DNA of 64,000 bases from FEN-1219 sp039933105 (GTDB lineage: Bacteria; Pseudomonadota; Gammaproteobacteria; Steroidobacterales; Rariloculaceae): the NCBI GenBank assembly GCA_039933105.1, contig JBDTOT010000011.1:48219-112218 (forward strand), read 5' to 3'. Made by a program: the position numbers and the translations under genes. Positions 7,976 through 15,888 of the stretch are shown in pieces. The number at the start of each line of letters is the position of its first letter. Within the stretch, counting starts at the first letter, position 1. The notes under the pieces are model-generated. The model searched no databases. It was not told the origin of the DNA and was given only the letters and a program-made list of their open reading frames with translations.

Positions 7976-9556
7976 ATGGCGTTACCTCCCGGCGTAGCTC
8001 AGCGTGACTTCTCCCGCGCGCTCGACGAATTTGCGAATGCGCTCGGCAGGGAATGGGTGTTCACGAGCGACGAAGACCTAAAGCTCTATCGGGACGCGTA
8101 CTCGCCGTTTTATGGCGAGAGGGAAGATCGCACTGCGTCGGCGGCGGTTGCACCCAGCAACACCGAGCAGGTCCAGGCCGTCGTGCGTATCGCGAACAAG
8201 TACAAGCTGCCGCTGTGGACGATCTCGACCGGCCGCAACTTAGGCTACGGCGGCTCGTCGCCGGCGTACTCCGGCAGCGTGGTCGTGGATCTCAAGCGCA
8301 TGAACCGCGTCATCGAGGTCAACGACAAGACGCACTTCGCGGTCGTCGAGCCGGGCGTCAGCTACTTCGATCTGTACCGCTACATCCAGGAACACAAGCT
8401 CAACGTGTGGATCGACCCGGCGGACCCGGGTTGGGGCAGCCCCGTCGGCAATTCGCTCGAACGCGGCGGCGGTCGGACGCCCATGCGCGACCACTGGAAT
8501 GCCGTGTGCGGCATGGAAGTCGTGCTGCCGAGCGGCGAGGTGTTGCGTACCGGCATGGGCGGCTTGCCCAACACGGAGGTGTGGCACCAGTACAAATACG
8601 GTTTCGGGCCGCTCGTCGACGGGCTGTTCTCGCAGTCGAACTTCGGCATCGTGACGCGAATGGGGATCTGGCTGATGCCGGCGCCGGAAGCGTACCGGGA
8701 CGGCCGCGTGAGCGTCGCGAAGCACGACGACCTGGTCCCATTCATGGAGCACTACGCCTACCTCATGAACTCGGACGTGCTGCGCGGCACGATGTTGCTC
8801 GAGAGCCCGCTCTTGAACTATCACGCGTCGCAGGGCGGTTCATTCTTTGAAATGCCGGGCGGGCCATCGATAGCGGAGCTCGACCGTATGGGCGGCGAGC
8901 AGAACCTGCCGTATTGGAGTGCTGAGTTTCGCTTCTGGGGACCCCCGCGAGTCGTCGACGCTCAGTGGGAGACGGTGAAGGAGAGGTTCGGCACGATTCG
9001 AGGCGCCACGTTCAAAGACGGCCGCAGCTATCGGTTCCCGGCGCAAGTCGATCAGAACGATTCAACGCTCACCGTCGCGCTCGGCACGCCGAGCCTCGGC
9101 GTGTTCGGGCTGCTGCAGGGCGGCGGCCACCTCGGTTTCTCGCCGATCATTCCGATGACGGGCGAAGCCGTGTTCAAGGCGCAGAAGGTGTACGGCCAGC
9201 TGTACGCCGACATGAAGCTACCCGTTGGCAATCAGTTTGCTGCGCTGCCGTGGGCCTACAGTCCGCGCGCGCTCGTACTGCTGTTCGGCATTCCGATGTC
9301 GCACGACATGGTCAAGAATCAGGACGGCCGGCGCATCTTCGACAAGCTAGTCGAGGTGTCAGCGGCAAATGGCTGGGCAGAGTACCGCACACACGTCGCG
9401 TTCATGGACAAAGTGGCCGACGCGTATTCGTTCAACAACCACGCGCTGCGCCGTTTCCACGAGACGCTGAAAGACGCGATCGATCCGAACGGCATCCTGT
9501 CGCCCGGCAAGTCCGGCATCTGGCCGAAACGCCTTCGCACCACTCGGCGCGCGTGA
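7976..9556 (+). CDS. FAD-linked oxidoreductase of the 4-cresol dehydrogenase/vanillyl-alcohol oxidase family
   Basis: 526 residues from ATG 7976; an in-frame ATG at 7946 would add an Arg-rich stretch, and neither has a clear ribosome site. Residues line up with Pseudomonas PchF along the length: LPPGVAQRDF, STGRNLGYGGSSP (FAD domain), GNSLERGGGRTP, GMEVVLPSGEVLRTGMG, GLFSQSNFGIVT and the closing DPNGILSPGKSGIW. PchF oxidises p-alkylphenols. From remembered PchF numbering, Tyr95 and Tyr473/Arg474 are conserved, Arg512 is Lys, and the FAD-linking Tyr384 (FGLY) is Leu380 (FGLL). No signal peptide is evident. It is divergent from the ThDP-enzyme/cytochrome c pair. Confidence 0.88.
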   Translation: MALPPGVAQRDFSRALDEFANALGREWVFTSDEDLKLYRDAYSPFYGEREDRTASAAVAPSNTEQVQAVVRIANKYKLPLWTISTGRNLGYGGSSPAYSGSVVVDLKRMNRVIEVNDKTHFAVVEPGVSYFDLYRYIQEHKLNVWIDPADPGWGSPVGNSLERGGGRTPMRDHWNAVCGMEVVLPSGEVLRTGMGGLPNTEVWHQYKYGFGPLVDGLFSQSNFGIVTRMGIWLMPAPEAYRDGRVSVAKHDDLVPFMEHYAYLMNSDVLRGTMLLESPLLNYHASQGGSFFEMPGGPSIAELDRMGGEQNLPYWSAEFRFWGPPRVVDAQWETVKERFGTIRGATFKDGRSYRFPAQVDQNDSTLTVALGTPSLGVFGLLQGGGHLGFSPIIPMTGEAVFKAQKVYGQLYADMKLPVGNQFAALPWAYSPRALVLLFGIPMSHDMVKNQDGRRIFDKLVEVSAANGWAEYRTHVAFMDKVADAYSFNNHALRRFHETLKDAIDPNGILSPGKSGIWPKRLRTTRRA

Positions 9557-9624
9557 TGGGTTGCGCAGTCGCCATCCGGCGACGCTTGCGTGTCTCACCG
9601 CGCGGCGTTAGCATGCGCGCCGTT

Positions 9625-9684
9625 ATGAACAAACGCGCCGCCAACATGCAATTCGTATATCTCAACTGGAGATGCACTGCCTGA
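9625..9684 (+). CDS. Possible leader peptide of an attenuator
   Basis: A 19-codon frame MNKRAANMQFVYLNWRCTA ending TGA, or 12 codons from the inner ATG at 9646. It has no database-recognisable domain. Its interest is positional: the stop lies 17 bases before the first of several mutually exclusive hairpins (9702-9773) leading into the acetyltransferase gene. That is the classic arrangement of a ribosome-controlled attenuator. The codons for Phe, Val, Tyr, Leu, Asn, Trp, Arg and Cys each occur once near the end, so the sensed amino acid is not obvious. No strong ribosome site precedes either ATG. Confidence 0.4.
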   Translation: MNKRAANMQFVYLNWRCTA

Positions 9685-9701
9685 TCATGCGCGTAGCAAG
9701 A

Positions 9702-9773
9702 GGGCAGTCGTCAGCAACCGCGACTACCCTGCACCGAAAACCCTGGTCAGGCAGTCGCCCCACCGGGGTTTTT
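9702..9773 (+). promoter_or_regulatory. Attenuator-like set of alternative hairpins before the N-acetyltransferase gene
   Basis: Three pairings compete. 1:2 pairs 9702-9710 with 9721-9729 (8 pairs, one mismatch). 2:3 pairs 9720-9731 with 9748-9758 (10 pairs, small internal loop). A terminator-type stem pairs 9737-9746 with 9763-9772 (10 pairs including one G-U); alternatively a tight CCCC/GGGG stem forms at 9758-9768. Both end in a run of five T. The 2:3 pairing removes bases needed for either terminator form. The GGGG of the terminator is also the only ribosome-site-like sequence before the ATG at 9779, so folding could block translation too. The pairing is seen directly; the regulatory role is inferred. 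Confidence 0.55.
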
Positions 9774-9778
9774 CATTT

Positions 9779-10288
9779 ATGAGCCAGCAAATAGTCGAGA
9801 ACATCCTCATCCGGCGCGCCGAACCCGAAGACTTTCGCGGGCTGCAGCGCATCCATGAGCAGCCGTTGGCCGTGTACGGCACGTTACAGCTGCCGTATCC
9901 GTCGGCGCAGACCTGGCGCCAGCGTCTCGAGAAGCGCGTGACGAATCACTACGGACTTGTGGCGTGCGTGCGCGACACGCTCGTCGGCGGTCTCGGGTTG
10001 CACGTGGCCGAGCATTCGCCGCGGCGTGCGCACGCGGGCGAAATCGGTCTCGCCGTCCACGATCAGTGGCAGGGACGAGGTATCGGCACGGCGCTGGTAC
10101 GCGCCGCCGTCGATCTCGCCGATCGCTGGCTGAACCTGCACCGCCTCGAGCTCACGGTGTTTGCGGACAACGAACGTGCGCTGAAGCTGTACAGGAAGTT
10201 CGGTTTCGAGATTGAGGGCCTGCTGCGTCGCTATGCGTTTCGCGACGGCGCGTTCGTCGACGCATACGTGCTGGCGCGGCTGCGGTAA
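9779..10288 (+). CDS. GNAT N-acetyltransferase, YhhY/AaaT-like
   Basis: 169 residues, the usual length for a single GNAT domain. It matches E. coli YhhY (AaaT) throughout: IRRAEPEDFRGLQRIHEQP, TLQLPYPS with a nearby W, the acetyl-CoA pyrophosphate loop QWQGRGIGTAL, LHRLELTVFADNERALKLY, KFGFEIEG, and the closing YAFRDGAFVDAY. E. coli YhhY acetylates free amino acids such as phenylalanine and methionine; a similar cytosolic role is likely, with the exact substrate unknown. The ATG follows directly on the T-run of the attenuator-like element, so that element is well placed to control this gene alone. Confidence 0.9.
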   Translation: MSQQIVENILIRRAEPEDFRGLQRIHEQPLAVYGTLQLPYPSAQTWRQRLEKRVTNHYGLVACVRDTLVGGLGLHVAEHSPRRAHAGEIGLAVHDQWQGRGIGTALVRAAVDLADRWLNLHRLELTVFADNERALKLYRKFGFEIEGLLRRYAFRDGAFVDAYVLARLR

Positions 10289-10364
10289 GCAGTCGCGCCG
10301 CTTGCGGCAGCGCTGGCGCTGTGCTCAAGTTGACGGAGTGGATCTATCGCGGGGGTGACGACCG

Positions 10365-10811
10365 ATGAGTCGACTCAAAACATTTGCGTGTGTATTGGCT
10401 GCCGCCCTGGCCCTGATCGCCGGTGCCGCTAGGGCGCAACCGCCCAAGCCCGGCGTCAAAGGCTACGAAGTCGAGTGGGTGTACCGTGTGAAATACGGTT
10501 TCATCGACGAGTGGTGGGACCTGTTTCGCAAGTATCAGATCCCCGTTCTCGATCGCGCCAAACAGATGGGCTACATCCTCGACTACCGGGTATACCACCC
10601 TCAATTCCACACCGACGAAGCCGCGCGTTGGGACTACCGCATCGAGATCACGTATCGCGACCAGGAAGCGGGCTCGCACGAGGAAGAAATCGCGCGCGAG
10701 CTGTTCCCTGATGGCGCCACTCGTAAGCGCGAGGAATTGCGCCGCTGGGAGCTGACGACGAACCACTGGGATCTGCCGATCTTCCAGGTCGATACCACGA
10801 AAGGTCGCTAG
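10365..10811 (+). CDS. Exported protein of unknown function
   Basis: 148 residues with a clear signal peptide (hydrophobic ALALIAGAARAQ). The mature part is rich in aromatic and charged residues, for example EVEWVYRVKYGFIDEWWDLF and RWDYRIEITYRDQEAG. It has no cysteines, repeats or catalytic motif that I recognise. The compact alpha/beta pattern, with one strand pairing to another after a helix, might suit a dimeric alpha-beta barrel fold, but that is a guess. The ribosome site (GGGGGTGA, about 6 bases before the ATG) supports the start. It stands alone between the acetyltransferase gene and a small acidic-protein gene. Confidence 0.75.
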   Translation: MSRLKTFACVLAAALALIAGAARAQPPKPGVKGYEVEWVYRVKYGFIDEWWDLFRKYQIPVLDRAKQMGYILDYRVYHPQFHTDEAARWDYRIEITYRDQEAGSHEEEIARELFPDGATRKREELRRWELTTNHWDLPIFQVDTTKGR

Positions 10812-10841
10812 GCCCGAGCGCGCTCAATAGAGGTCAACCCA

Positions 10842-11081
10842 ATGGATGCGGATCCGTCTCCGATCATCGGCCACTGGTATCAGGGCACCGGGACGGAGCG
10901 GCCCTTGCTGGTCGTCAACGTGGACGAAGAGCTCGACGTCATCGAAATCCAGTATCCGGATGGTGAGACCGGCAAGATCGATTCCACCGCCTGGACTCAC
11001 ATGAGCCTCGCACTCGCGGCTCCGCCTAAGCACAAGCAGGACTTCGACGAGGACGACTCGAACGAAGGCGCCATGGACTAA
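10842..11081 (+). CDS. Small acidic protein, probably DUF6763 family
   Basis: 79 residues without signal peptide or membrane segment. The N-terminal part alternates short strands (PIIGHWYQ, LLVVNVDEELDVIEIQYPDGE) and the C-terminus is very acidic (FDEDDSNEG). It resembles small proteins catalogued as DUF6763, but I make that assignment from memory and not strongly. The stop overlaps the start of the ferredoxin-NADP reductase gene by one base (TAATG), so the two are translationally coupled. A role beside the reductase, perhaps in redox or iron-sulfur handling, is only inference. Confidence 0.75.
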   Translation: MDADPSPIIGHWYQGTGTERPLLVVNVDEELDVIEIQYPDGETGKIDSTAWTHMSLALAAPPKHKQDFDEDDSNEGAMD

Positions 11082-11827
11082 TGACGGGCGAACACCCGCA
11101 CAAGATCAAGGGCAAGGTCATCAACGCCTCGATCGAGAGGCGCGTCGATCTGACGGCCGAGCACTTCAAGATCTGGCTTCGACCAAGCGAACCGTTCGAG
11201 TTCGAGCCCGGGCAGTACTGCACACTCGGCGTCGACGGCATTGAGCGACCTTATTCGATCGTGTCGTCGCCACGCGAAGAGTTGCTCGAGCTCTTCGTCG
11301 AGCTGATTCCGTCGCCGGAGGGACATCTAACCCCGCTGTTGCACGCGTTGCAGGTCGGCGACGTGCTGACGATGCGGCCACGGGGGAAGGGCGTATTCCG
11401 GCTGCATCCCGAGTTTCGTCACCACGTGATGGTGGCGACCGTGACGGGCATAGCACCGTTCGTCAGCATGCTGCGCCACTGGCTCGCGGGTGCGACCGGC
11501 GACCTGCGCATGTACGTGCTCGATGGCGCGAGCTTCGTCGATGAGTTCGCTTACGACGCCGAGCTGCGTGAAATGGCTGCCGGCTGTCCGAATCTACAGT
11601 TCGTGCCGACGTGCTCGAGACCTGGCGATCCGCGCAATGTCGGTTGGCGCGGTGACACGGGGCGCGTCCATACCATCGTCGAGCGCTACATCCACGAGTG
11701 GGGCCTCACGCCTGCGGAGACTTGTATCTACACCTGCGGGCACCCGCTGATGATCGCGGATCTGCACGCGCGGTTTACCAGCAGCGGTTTCCGCCTGGAA
11801 GAAGAACGATACTGGAAGCCGACGTAG
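11081..11827 (+). CDS. fpr: Ferredoxin--NADP reductase
   Basis: 248 residues, the same length as E. coli Fpr. The FAD-binding barrel carries RPYSIVSS (residues about 54-61). The NADP domain has GIAPFVSML, a TCSRPG loop and the TCGHPLMI motif, and the chain ends ERYWKPT with the aromatic residue that stacks on the flavin. It transfers electrons between NADPH and ferredoxin or flavodoxin, for iron-sulfur assembly, radical SAM enzymes (HemW is also encoded here) and oxidative stress. It is coupled to the small acidic-protein gene by a one-base overlap and converges on the DUF1800 gene. Confidence 0.92.
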   Translation: MTGEHPHKIKGKVINASIERRVDLTAEHFKIWLRPSEPFEFEPGQYCTLGVDGIERPYSIVSSPREELLELFVELIPSPEGHLTPLLHALQVGDVLTMRPRGKGVFRLHPEFRHHVMVATVTGIAPFVSMLRHWLAGATGDLRMYVLDGASFVDEFAYDAELREMAAGCPNLQFVPTCSRPGDPRNVGWRGDTGRVHTIVERYIHEWGLTPAETCIYTCGHPLMIADLHARFTSSGFRLEEERYWKPT

Positions 11828-11833
11828 CGGCGC

Positions 11834-13597
11834 CTAGACGAGCTGATACTCCGGCGTGCTCATGATGAGATGCGCCGTCATGCGCAGAGCGTCTTCCATG
11901 TAACTGCTGGCGCGTTCGAGGCTGTCGGTGCCGAGCTCTTTGCTCAAGAATGCGACGAAGGCGTCGCGCGTCGCTGCCGCCAGCGGGATGCGCAGCATGC
12001 GGCCGGTGAGGTAGCCGACTGCTTCTGCCGCAGTCGCTGCGCCGCTGCCGCGCACGAGCTGTGACAAGTCGAACCGCGCCGCATCGCGCGGCGTTGGAAT
12101 CAGCTTGCGGGCGGCCTGCTCCCACCCCGTGTACCCAGAAATCCGCGTGTTGAACCGCTCGTCGCGCTCGAGGGCCACGCGATCGAACGTGCTGATCTTC
12201 GCCGGGTCACTCACCGCCGTTGCGGCGCCGACGTCGTAGCCGTCGCGTAGCCGCTGCCCGAGCACGTCATCGGTGCCGGCCGTGAAATTCCAATCGCGGA
12301 AGCCGGTCATGTCCGGAATCAGCACGTCGCGTGCCACGTTGCCGCGCGCGATCAAGAGGCCAGGCGTGATCCATGCTTTGCCTCCCGCCCAGCCCGCGAC
12401 CGAGGGTGGGTTCAATAGGTGCTGGCCCATGGCGATCGTGGCCTGGTTGAAGTCCGGCACGCCCGGCATCGAGTCTGCGCCGAGATGCTTCTGCATCGCG
12501 ACGATGTGCTCGACCGGCCCTTTGATGTGGCCGCCATAGCTAGCTGCGCTGTAGAAGTCCTTCGACGTGAAGATGGCCGTGAGCAGGGGCTTCAGCTCGT
12601 AGTCGGCGGCACGCAACACGGCGCCAAGCGACTTGCGCAGTGAGGGCGACAGCTCGTCGCGTACGAGAAAGCGATAGATCTTGGCGGCCAAATACTCCGC
12701 GGTGACTGGTTGCTCGAAGATGATCTTAACGACGTCTGCGCCGTCAAAGTTGCCGTTATGGCCGAGGAAGTGTTTCCCGCCGGCGTCGTGTTTGTCCGCG
12801 TCGACGTGGAATGAGAGGTCGTCGAAATACCAGCCGGTGAATGCGCGCGCGCACTCGCGGACGTCCTTCTCCGTGTAGTTGCCTACGCCCATCGTGAAGA
12901 GCTCCATGACTTCACGCGCGAAGTTCTCGTTCGGCGCGCCCTTCACGTTGTACTGAGCGTCGAGGAAGTAGAGCATCGCAGGCGTCTGCGCGACCTTGAT
13001 CGTGAGATCGCGCGCGTTACTCGTAGCAAGGCGCTCGAACAACTCGATCTGCTGCAGCATCTTGCGGTAGTCACGGACCTTGTTCTCATGCGTCGCGAAA
13101 TGCCCGTGCCAGAACAGCGCGAGTTTTTCTTCCAGCGGGTGGGCGGTCGTGAGCATGCGGTTCGCCCACCAGTAGCCGAGCCGCCGCGTCTCGAGCATCG
13201 TCGCCCGCAGCCAATAGAAAAACCGGTCCGACACCGGTTGCACGGGGCGGTTGCCGGCAGGCTTCGCCGCCACGCCCATGGACTCGCCGTGTTGTTCCGC
13301 CCGGTCAGTGGCCTCGGGCCGGCTGTCCGGGAAGCCCTTCAGCGACGGATCCCACAATCCGGATTCTACGAAGGGAGCAAGTTTCGGATTCGGCTGGCGC
13401 TCGTAGTGCACGAGCTGCGCTACCGCACGCTCGAACCCGAGGTCCGCTAGCTTCTGGATCTCCGCCGGCGTGCCCCCGAACCCCGCGTGAGCGAGCAGGT
13501 GCGCAGCTCGATCGTAGCTCCATTCGGCGCGCGGCAGCGGCGAAAGGTCGTCCCGCCAGGCCGCGGGTCCAGGAGCCCATGTATTCTGATGAATCAT
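11834..13597 (-). CDS. DUF1800 family protein
   Basis: 587 residues, typical for DUF1800. Characteristic segments are AAHLLAHAGFGGTPAEI, MLTTAHPLEEKLALFWHGHF, NENFAREVMELFTMGVGNY, CARAFTGWYFD and the near-C-terminal NPPSVAGWAGGKAWI. The biochemical role of the family is unsettled; such genes nearly always sit beside a DUF1501 gene, as here. No signal peptide is visible, so export, if any, would depend on the Tat-exported partner. It starts 4 bases after the stop of the DUF1501 gene and is clearly the second gene of a two-gene operon. Confidence 0.92.
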   Translation of the reverse strand: MIHQNTWAPGPAAWRDDLSPLPRAEWSYDRAAHLLAHAGFGGTPAEIQKLADLGFERAVAQLVHYERQPNPKLAPFVESGLWDPSLKGFPDSRPEATDRAEQHGESMGVAAKPAGNRPVQPVSDRFFYWLRATMLETRRLGYWWANRMLTTAHPLEEKLALFWHGHFATHENKVRDYRKMLQQIELFERLATSNARDLTIKVAQTPAMLYFLDAQYNVKGAPNENFAREVMELFTMGVGNYTEKDVRECARAFTGWYFDDLSFHVDADKHDAGGKHFLGHNGNFDGADVVKIIFEQPVTAEYLAAKIYRFLVRDELSPSLRKSLGAVLRAADYELKPLLTAIFTSKDFYSAASYGGHIKGPVEHIVAMQKHLGADSMPGVPDFNQATIAMGQHLLNPPSVAGWAGGKAWITPGLLIARGNVARDVLIPDMTGFRDWNFTAGTDDVLGQRLRDGYDVGAATAVSDPAKISTFDRVALERDERFNTRISGYTGWEQAARKLIPTPRDAARFDLSQLVRGSGAATAAEAVGYLTGRMLRIPLAAATRDAFVAFLSKELGTDSLERASSYMEDALRMTAHLIMSTPEYQLV

Positions 13598-13601
13598 GGT
13601 G

Positions 13602-14852
13602 TTACGTCTTCATCATGCCAAACGTATCGAACCCCTGACCGAGGACTTGGGCGGCGTCGGCGCCGAGCCAATCCTGAATCAACGTCGCGTACACGCGGCG
13701 AAAGTCGGTGGTGCTCGCGAGGTTGTCGCCAAGCACGAGATCGGAGAGGCTCGGCGGCTTGCCGTACAGTCCGCCTTTGACGGCGTTGCCCACGACGAAG
13801 TTGACCTGCGCGGTGCCATGGTCGGTGCCTAGGCTCGTGTTCTCCGGTACGCGGCGGCCGAATTCGCTATGCACGTACAACACCACGTCGTCCGCTCGGC
13901 CGATGCGCTGCATTTCCTGGAAGAACCCTTCGATCGCGTCTGCGCAATACTGCAGCTGGCGGTCGTGCGGAGCGGCTTGATTCACGTGCGTATCGAATAG
14001 CGAGCCGCGCAGCGGCACGTAGTACAGCTGCGTCGGGAAGCCGGCTTCGATCAGGGCCACTACCTTATCGAGGTCGAGCAGGCGCAGATCCTGGTTCGCT
14101 GTAGCGCGATATTGTGTCCACGCCGCACGCACGACCTCGGATGCCTGTGCAGCGCTCTTCGTGACTTCGAGCACATAGCGGTGCGCTTCGGTCACCGGCG
14201 TCGTCTGCGCGTCGAGCGCGTCGAGCGCCGTCTTCTCCTGTGCGAACACGCCGCGTTTGAATGCAGCGGGATCGACGAACACGAGCGGCACGTGCTTCTG
14301 CGCTTTGACCGCGAGCGTCTGACTCTCCGCGACGTTCACGATCAGATTGTCGCGCGCGCCGTTCGGATCGAGACCGGCCGCGGTGCGGCCCACCCAGCCG
14401 TATTCGTTGCCGCTATTCGGTGCCGCCGTGTGCCAGAACGACATCGAGGTGAAATGCGAGAACGAGGGTTGGTCGTATCCGACACCGTGCACGATCGCGA
14501 CCTTGCCGCTGTCGTACAGATTCTTCAGAGCAGCCAGCGATTTGTGCCAGCCGAATTGCGCGTCGATCTTCAGCAGATCCTGCTCACGGATGCCGATGGT
14601 CGGGCGGTGCTTGTAGTACAGCGGGTCACCATACGGGATGATCGTGTTCAGACCGTCGTTGCCGCCGAACCACTCGAAGACGACCAGGATTTTGCCGTTC
14701 GGGTTAGCGGCGACGCTCTTGCTCGCCTGTGCCAACACGCTCGGTACCGTGCCAAGCCCGCCCGCGAGACCGAGCCCGATGCCGCCGGCACCGATGCGCA
14801 GCAGGTCGCGTCGCGAAAGGGCGGTGGCACTCAGAGGATCGTGCTTGGGCAT
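13602..14852 (-). CDS. Tat-exported DUF1501 family protein
   Basis: 416 residues from ATG 14852, chosen because a twin-arginine leader (LSRRDLLRIGAGGIGLGLAGG) follows it and a GGGGAG ribosome site precedes it; a longer frame to 14924 adds unlikely sequence. The mature protein is DUF1501 (sulfatase-like/alkaline phosphatase superfamily): VVFEWFGGNDGLNT near the start, VGYDQPSFSHF, YVHSEFGRRVPEN and TDHGTAQVNFVVG. The family is predicted periplasmic and its substrate is unknown. It is the first gene of the DUF1501-DUF1800 pair. Confidence 0.92.
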   Translation of the reverse strand: MPKHDPLSATALSRRDLLRIGAGGIGLGLAGGLGTVPSVLAQASKSVAANPNGKILVVFEWFGGNDGLNTIIPYGDPLYYKHRPTIGIREQDLLKIDAQFGWHKSLAALKNLYDSGKVAIVHGVGYDQPSFSHFTSMSFWHTAAPNSGNEYGWVGRTAAGLDPNGARDNLIVNVAESQTLAVKAQKHVPLVFVDPAAFKRGVFAQEKTALDALDAQTTPVTEAHRYVLEVTKSAAQASEVVRAAWTQYRATANQDLRLLDLDKVVALIEAGFPTQLYYVPLRGSLFDTHVNQAAPHDRQLQYCADAIEGFFQEMQRIGRADDVVLYVHSEFGRRVPENTSLGTDHGTAQVNFVVGNAVKGGLYGKPPSLSDLVLGDNLASTTDFRRVYATLIQDWLGADAAQVLGQGFDTFGMMKT

Positions 14853-14877
14853 ATGCTTGCAGCTCCCCGCACCGGTG

Positions 14878-15255
14878 TCAGGTGAACGCGCGGCGCAATG
14901 CGAACCACCCGCCGGCCGCGCCACCCGCCACCTTCAATACGTGAGCGACGTAGTAGATCAACGGGATCGGCGGCGAATCGGGAGCGAAGTATTGCCCCAC
15001 CAGCCCGAGCAGCGTGTACAGCAATACCGCGGTCGCTCCCATCAGCGCGCCCTGCAGTACGGGTCTCGGCGCCGAACGAAACAGCCACCATGCCACGGGC
15101 ACGAACACGAAGAACGAGCCGGCGACGGCGACGACCGTGACCGCGGATTCGGGACCACCAAGCGCGCGGATCGGGATCACGAACACGACGAGAATCAGTT
15201 CCGCCAGGAAGGCACCGAGCGCGACCCGACCCCAACGAATTGAAGCAGCCCCCAT
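14878..15255 (-). CDS. Small membrane protein of unknown function
   Basis: 125 residues with four predicted membrane spans: ALGAFLAELILVVFVIPI, TVVAVAGSFFVFVPVAWWLF, LMGATAVLLYTLLGLVG and a weaker one around YYVAHVLKVAGGAAGGWFAL. The start is the ATG at 15255; the longer open frame upstream overlaps the decayed gene at 15300-15858 and is not credible. I know no family for it with confidence. It stands between the DUF1501 gene and the pseudogene, on the same strand as both, with no obvious ribosome site. Confidence 0.7.
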   Translation of the reverse strand: MGAASIRWGRVALGAFLAELILVVFVIPIRALGGPESAVTVVAVAGSFFVFVPVAWWLFRSAPRPVLQGALMGATAVLLYTLLGLVGQYFAPDSPPIPLIYYVAHVLKVAGGAAGGWFALRRAFT

Positions 15256-15299
15256 GGCGCCGAGTATGCCTCGGTTCGTACGGCGGTACGAGACGGGAA

Positions 15300-15858
15300 T
15301 CAGCGACGCGATTCGGCGGAGTCCGTGGCGCGGTAACTCCACACGCTGCCACGATCGACGGCCCATTCGGTAGCGGCGTCGGCGAACCAAACACCCGCGG
15401 GATGGCCGTTCGAGAAGCCTCCTCGCTCGGGCGTCTCGACCTTGGTCCATGTGATCGCGCCGTCTTCGGTTCGGTACCAGCCGTCGGCGGCCGCGAGCCA
15501 GCCGTGCCGGTCGTCGAAAAACCGCACGGCCTGCACCGTCCGCGTGCGCCGACTGCCCAGCCGCGCTCGGCGTCGAGCACCTGAAAGTCGTGCCACGTCT
15601 CGTCGTCGCTCCCTGTGCGCTCGACATGCCAGGGCGCGGCGACTCCCGCGAAGTGCAAGATGGTGCCGTGCGCCGTCAGTGCCCAGCCGGCGTCGGCCGC
15701 GATCAAGGAGCCGGCGACCAAATCTTCGCCGCCTGGCGCATCGAAACGCTGCCAGTTGTTGCCTCCGTCGGTCGTGCGCAGCGCGCCGTGCCCACCCGAC
15801 ATGACCACAAATCAAGGCCATGGGCCATCGACCAAGCCGCCGCCGCGGCGAAGCGCAC
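15300..15858 (-). pseudogene. Decayed or frameshifted Ycf48/BNR-type beta-propeller gene fragment
   Basis: Coding similarity runs through three frames. From GTG 15858 one frame reads AAAAAWSMAHGLDLW. Near 15810 it must shift to the frame reading MSGGHGALRTTDGGNNWQRF through DAERGWAVGARG. Near 15535 it must shift again to TVQAVRFFDDRHGWLAAADG through WAVDRGSVWSYRA. Each junction is repaired by adding one G to a G run (TGTGG to TGTGGG; CGCGG to CGCGGG). The repeats GHGALRTTDGGNNW and GWAVGARG are typical of Ycf48-like propellers, but only about 190 of the usual 300 or more residues remain. Either a true pseudogene or two single-base errors in the sequence. Confidence 0.7.
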
Positions 15859-15888
15859 GACGGCGTCGAGCGGTATGGGTCGATTGGT

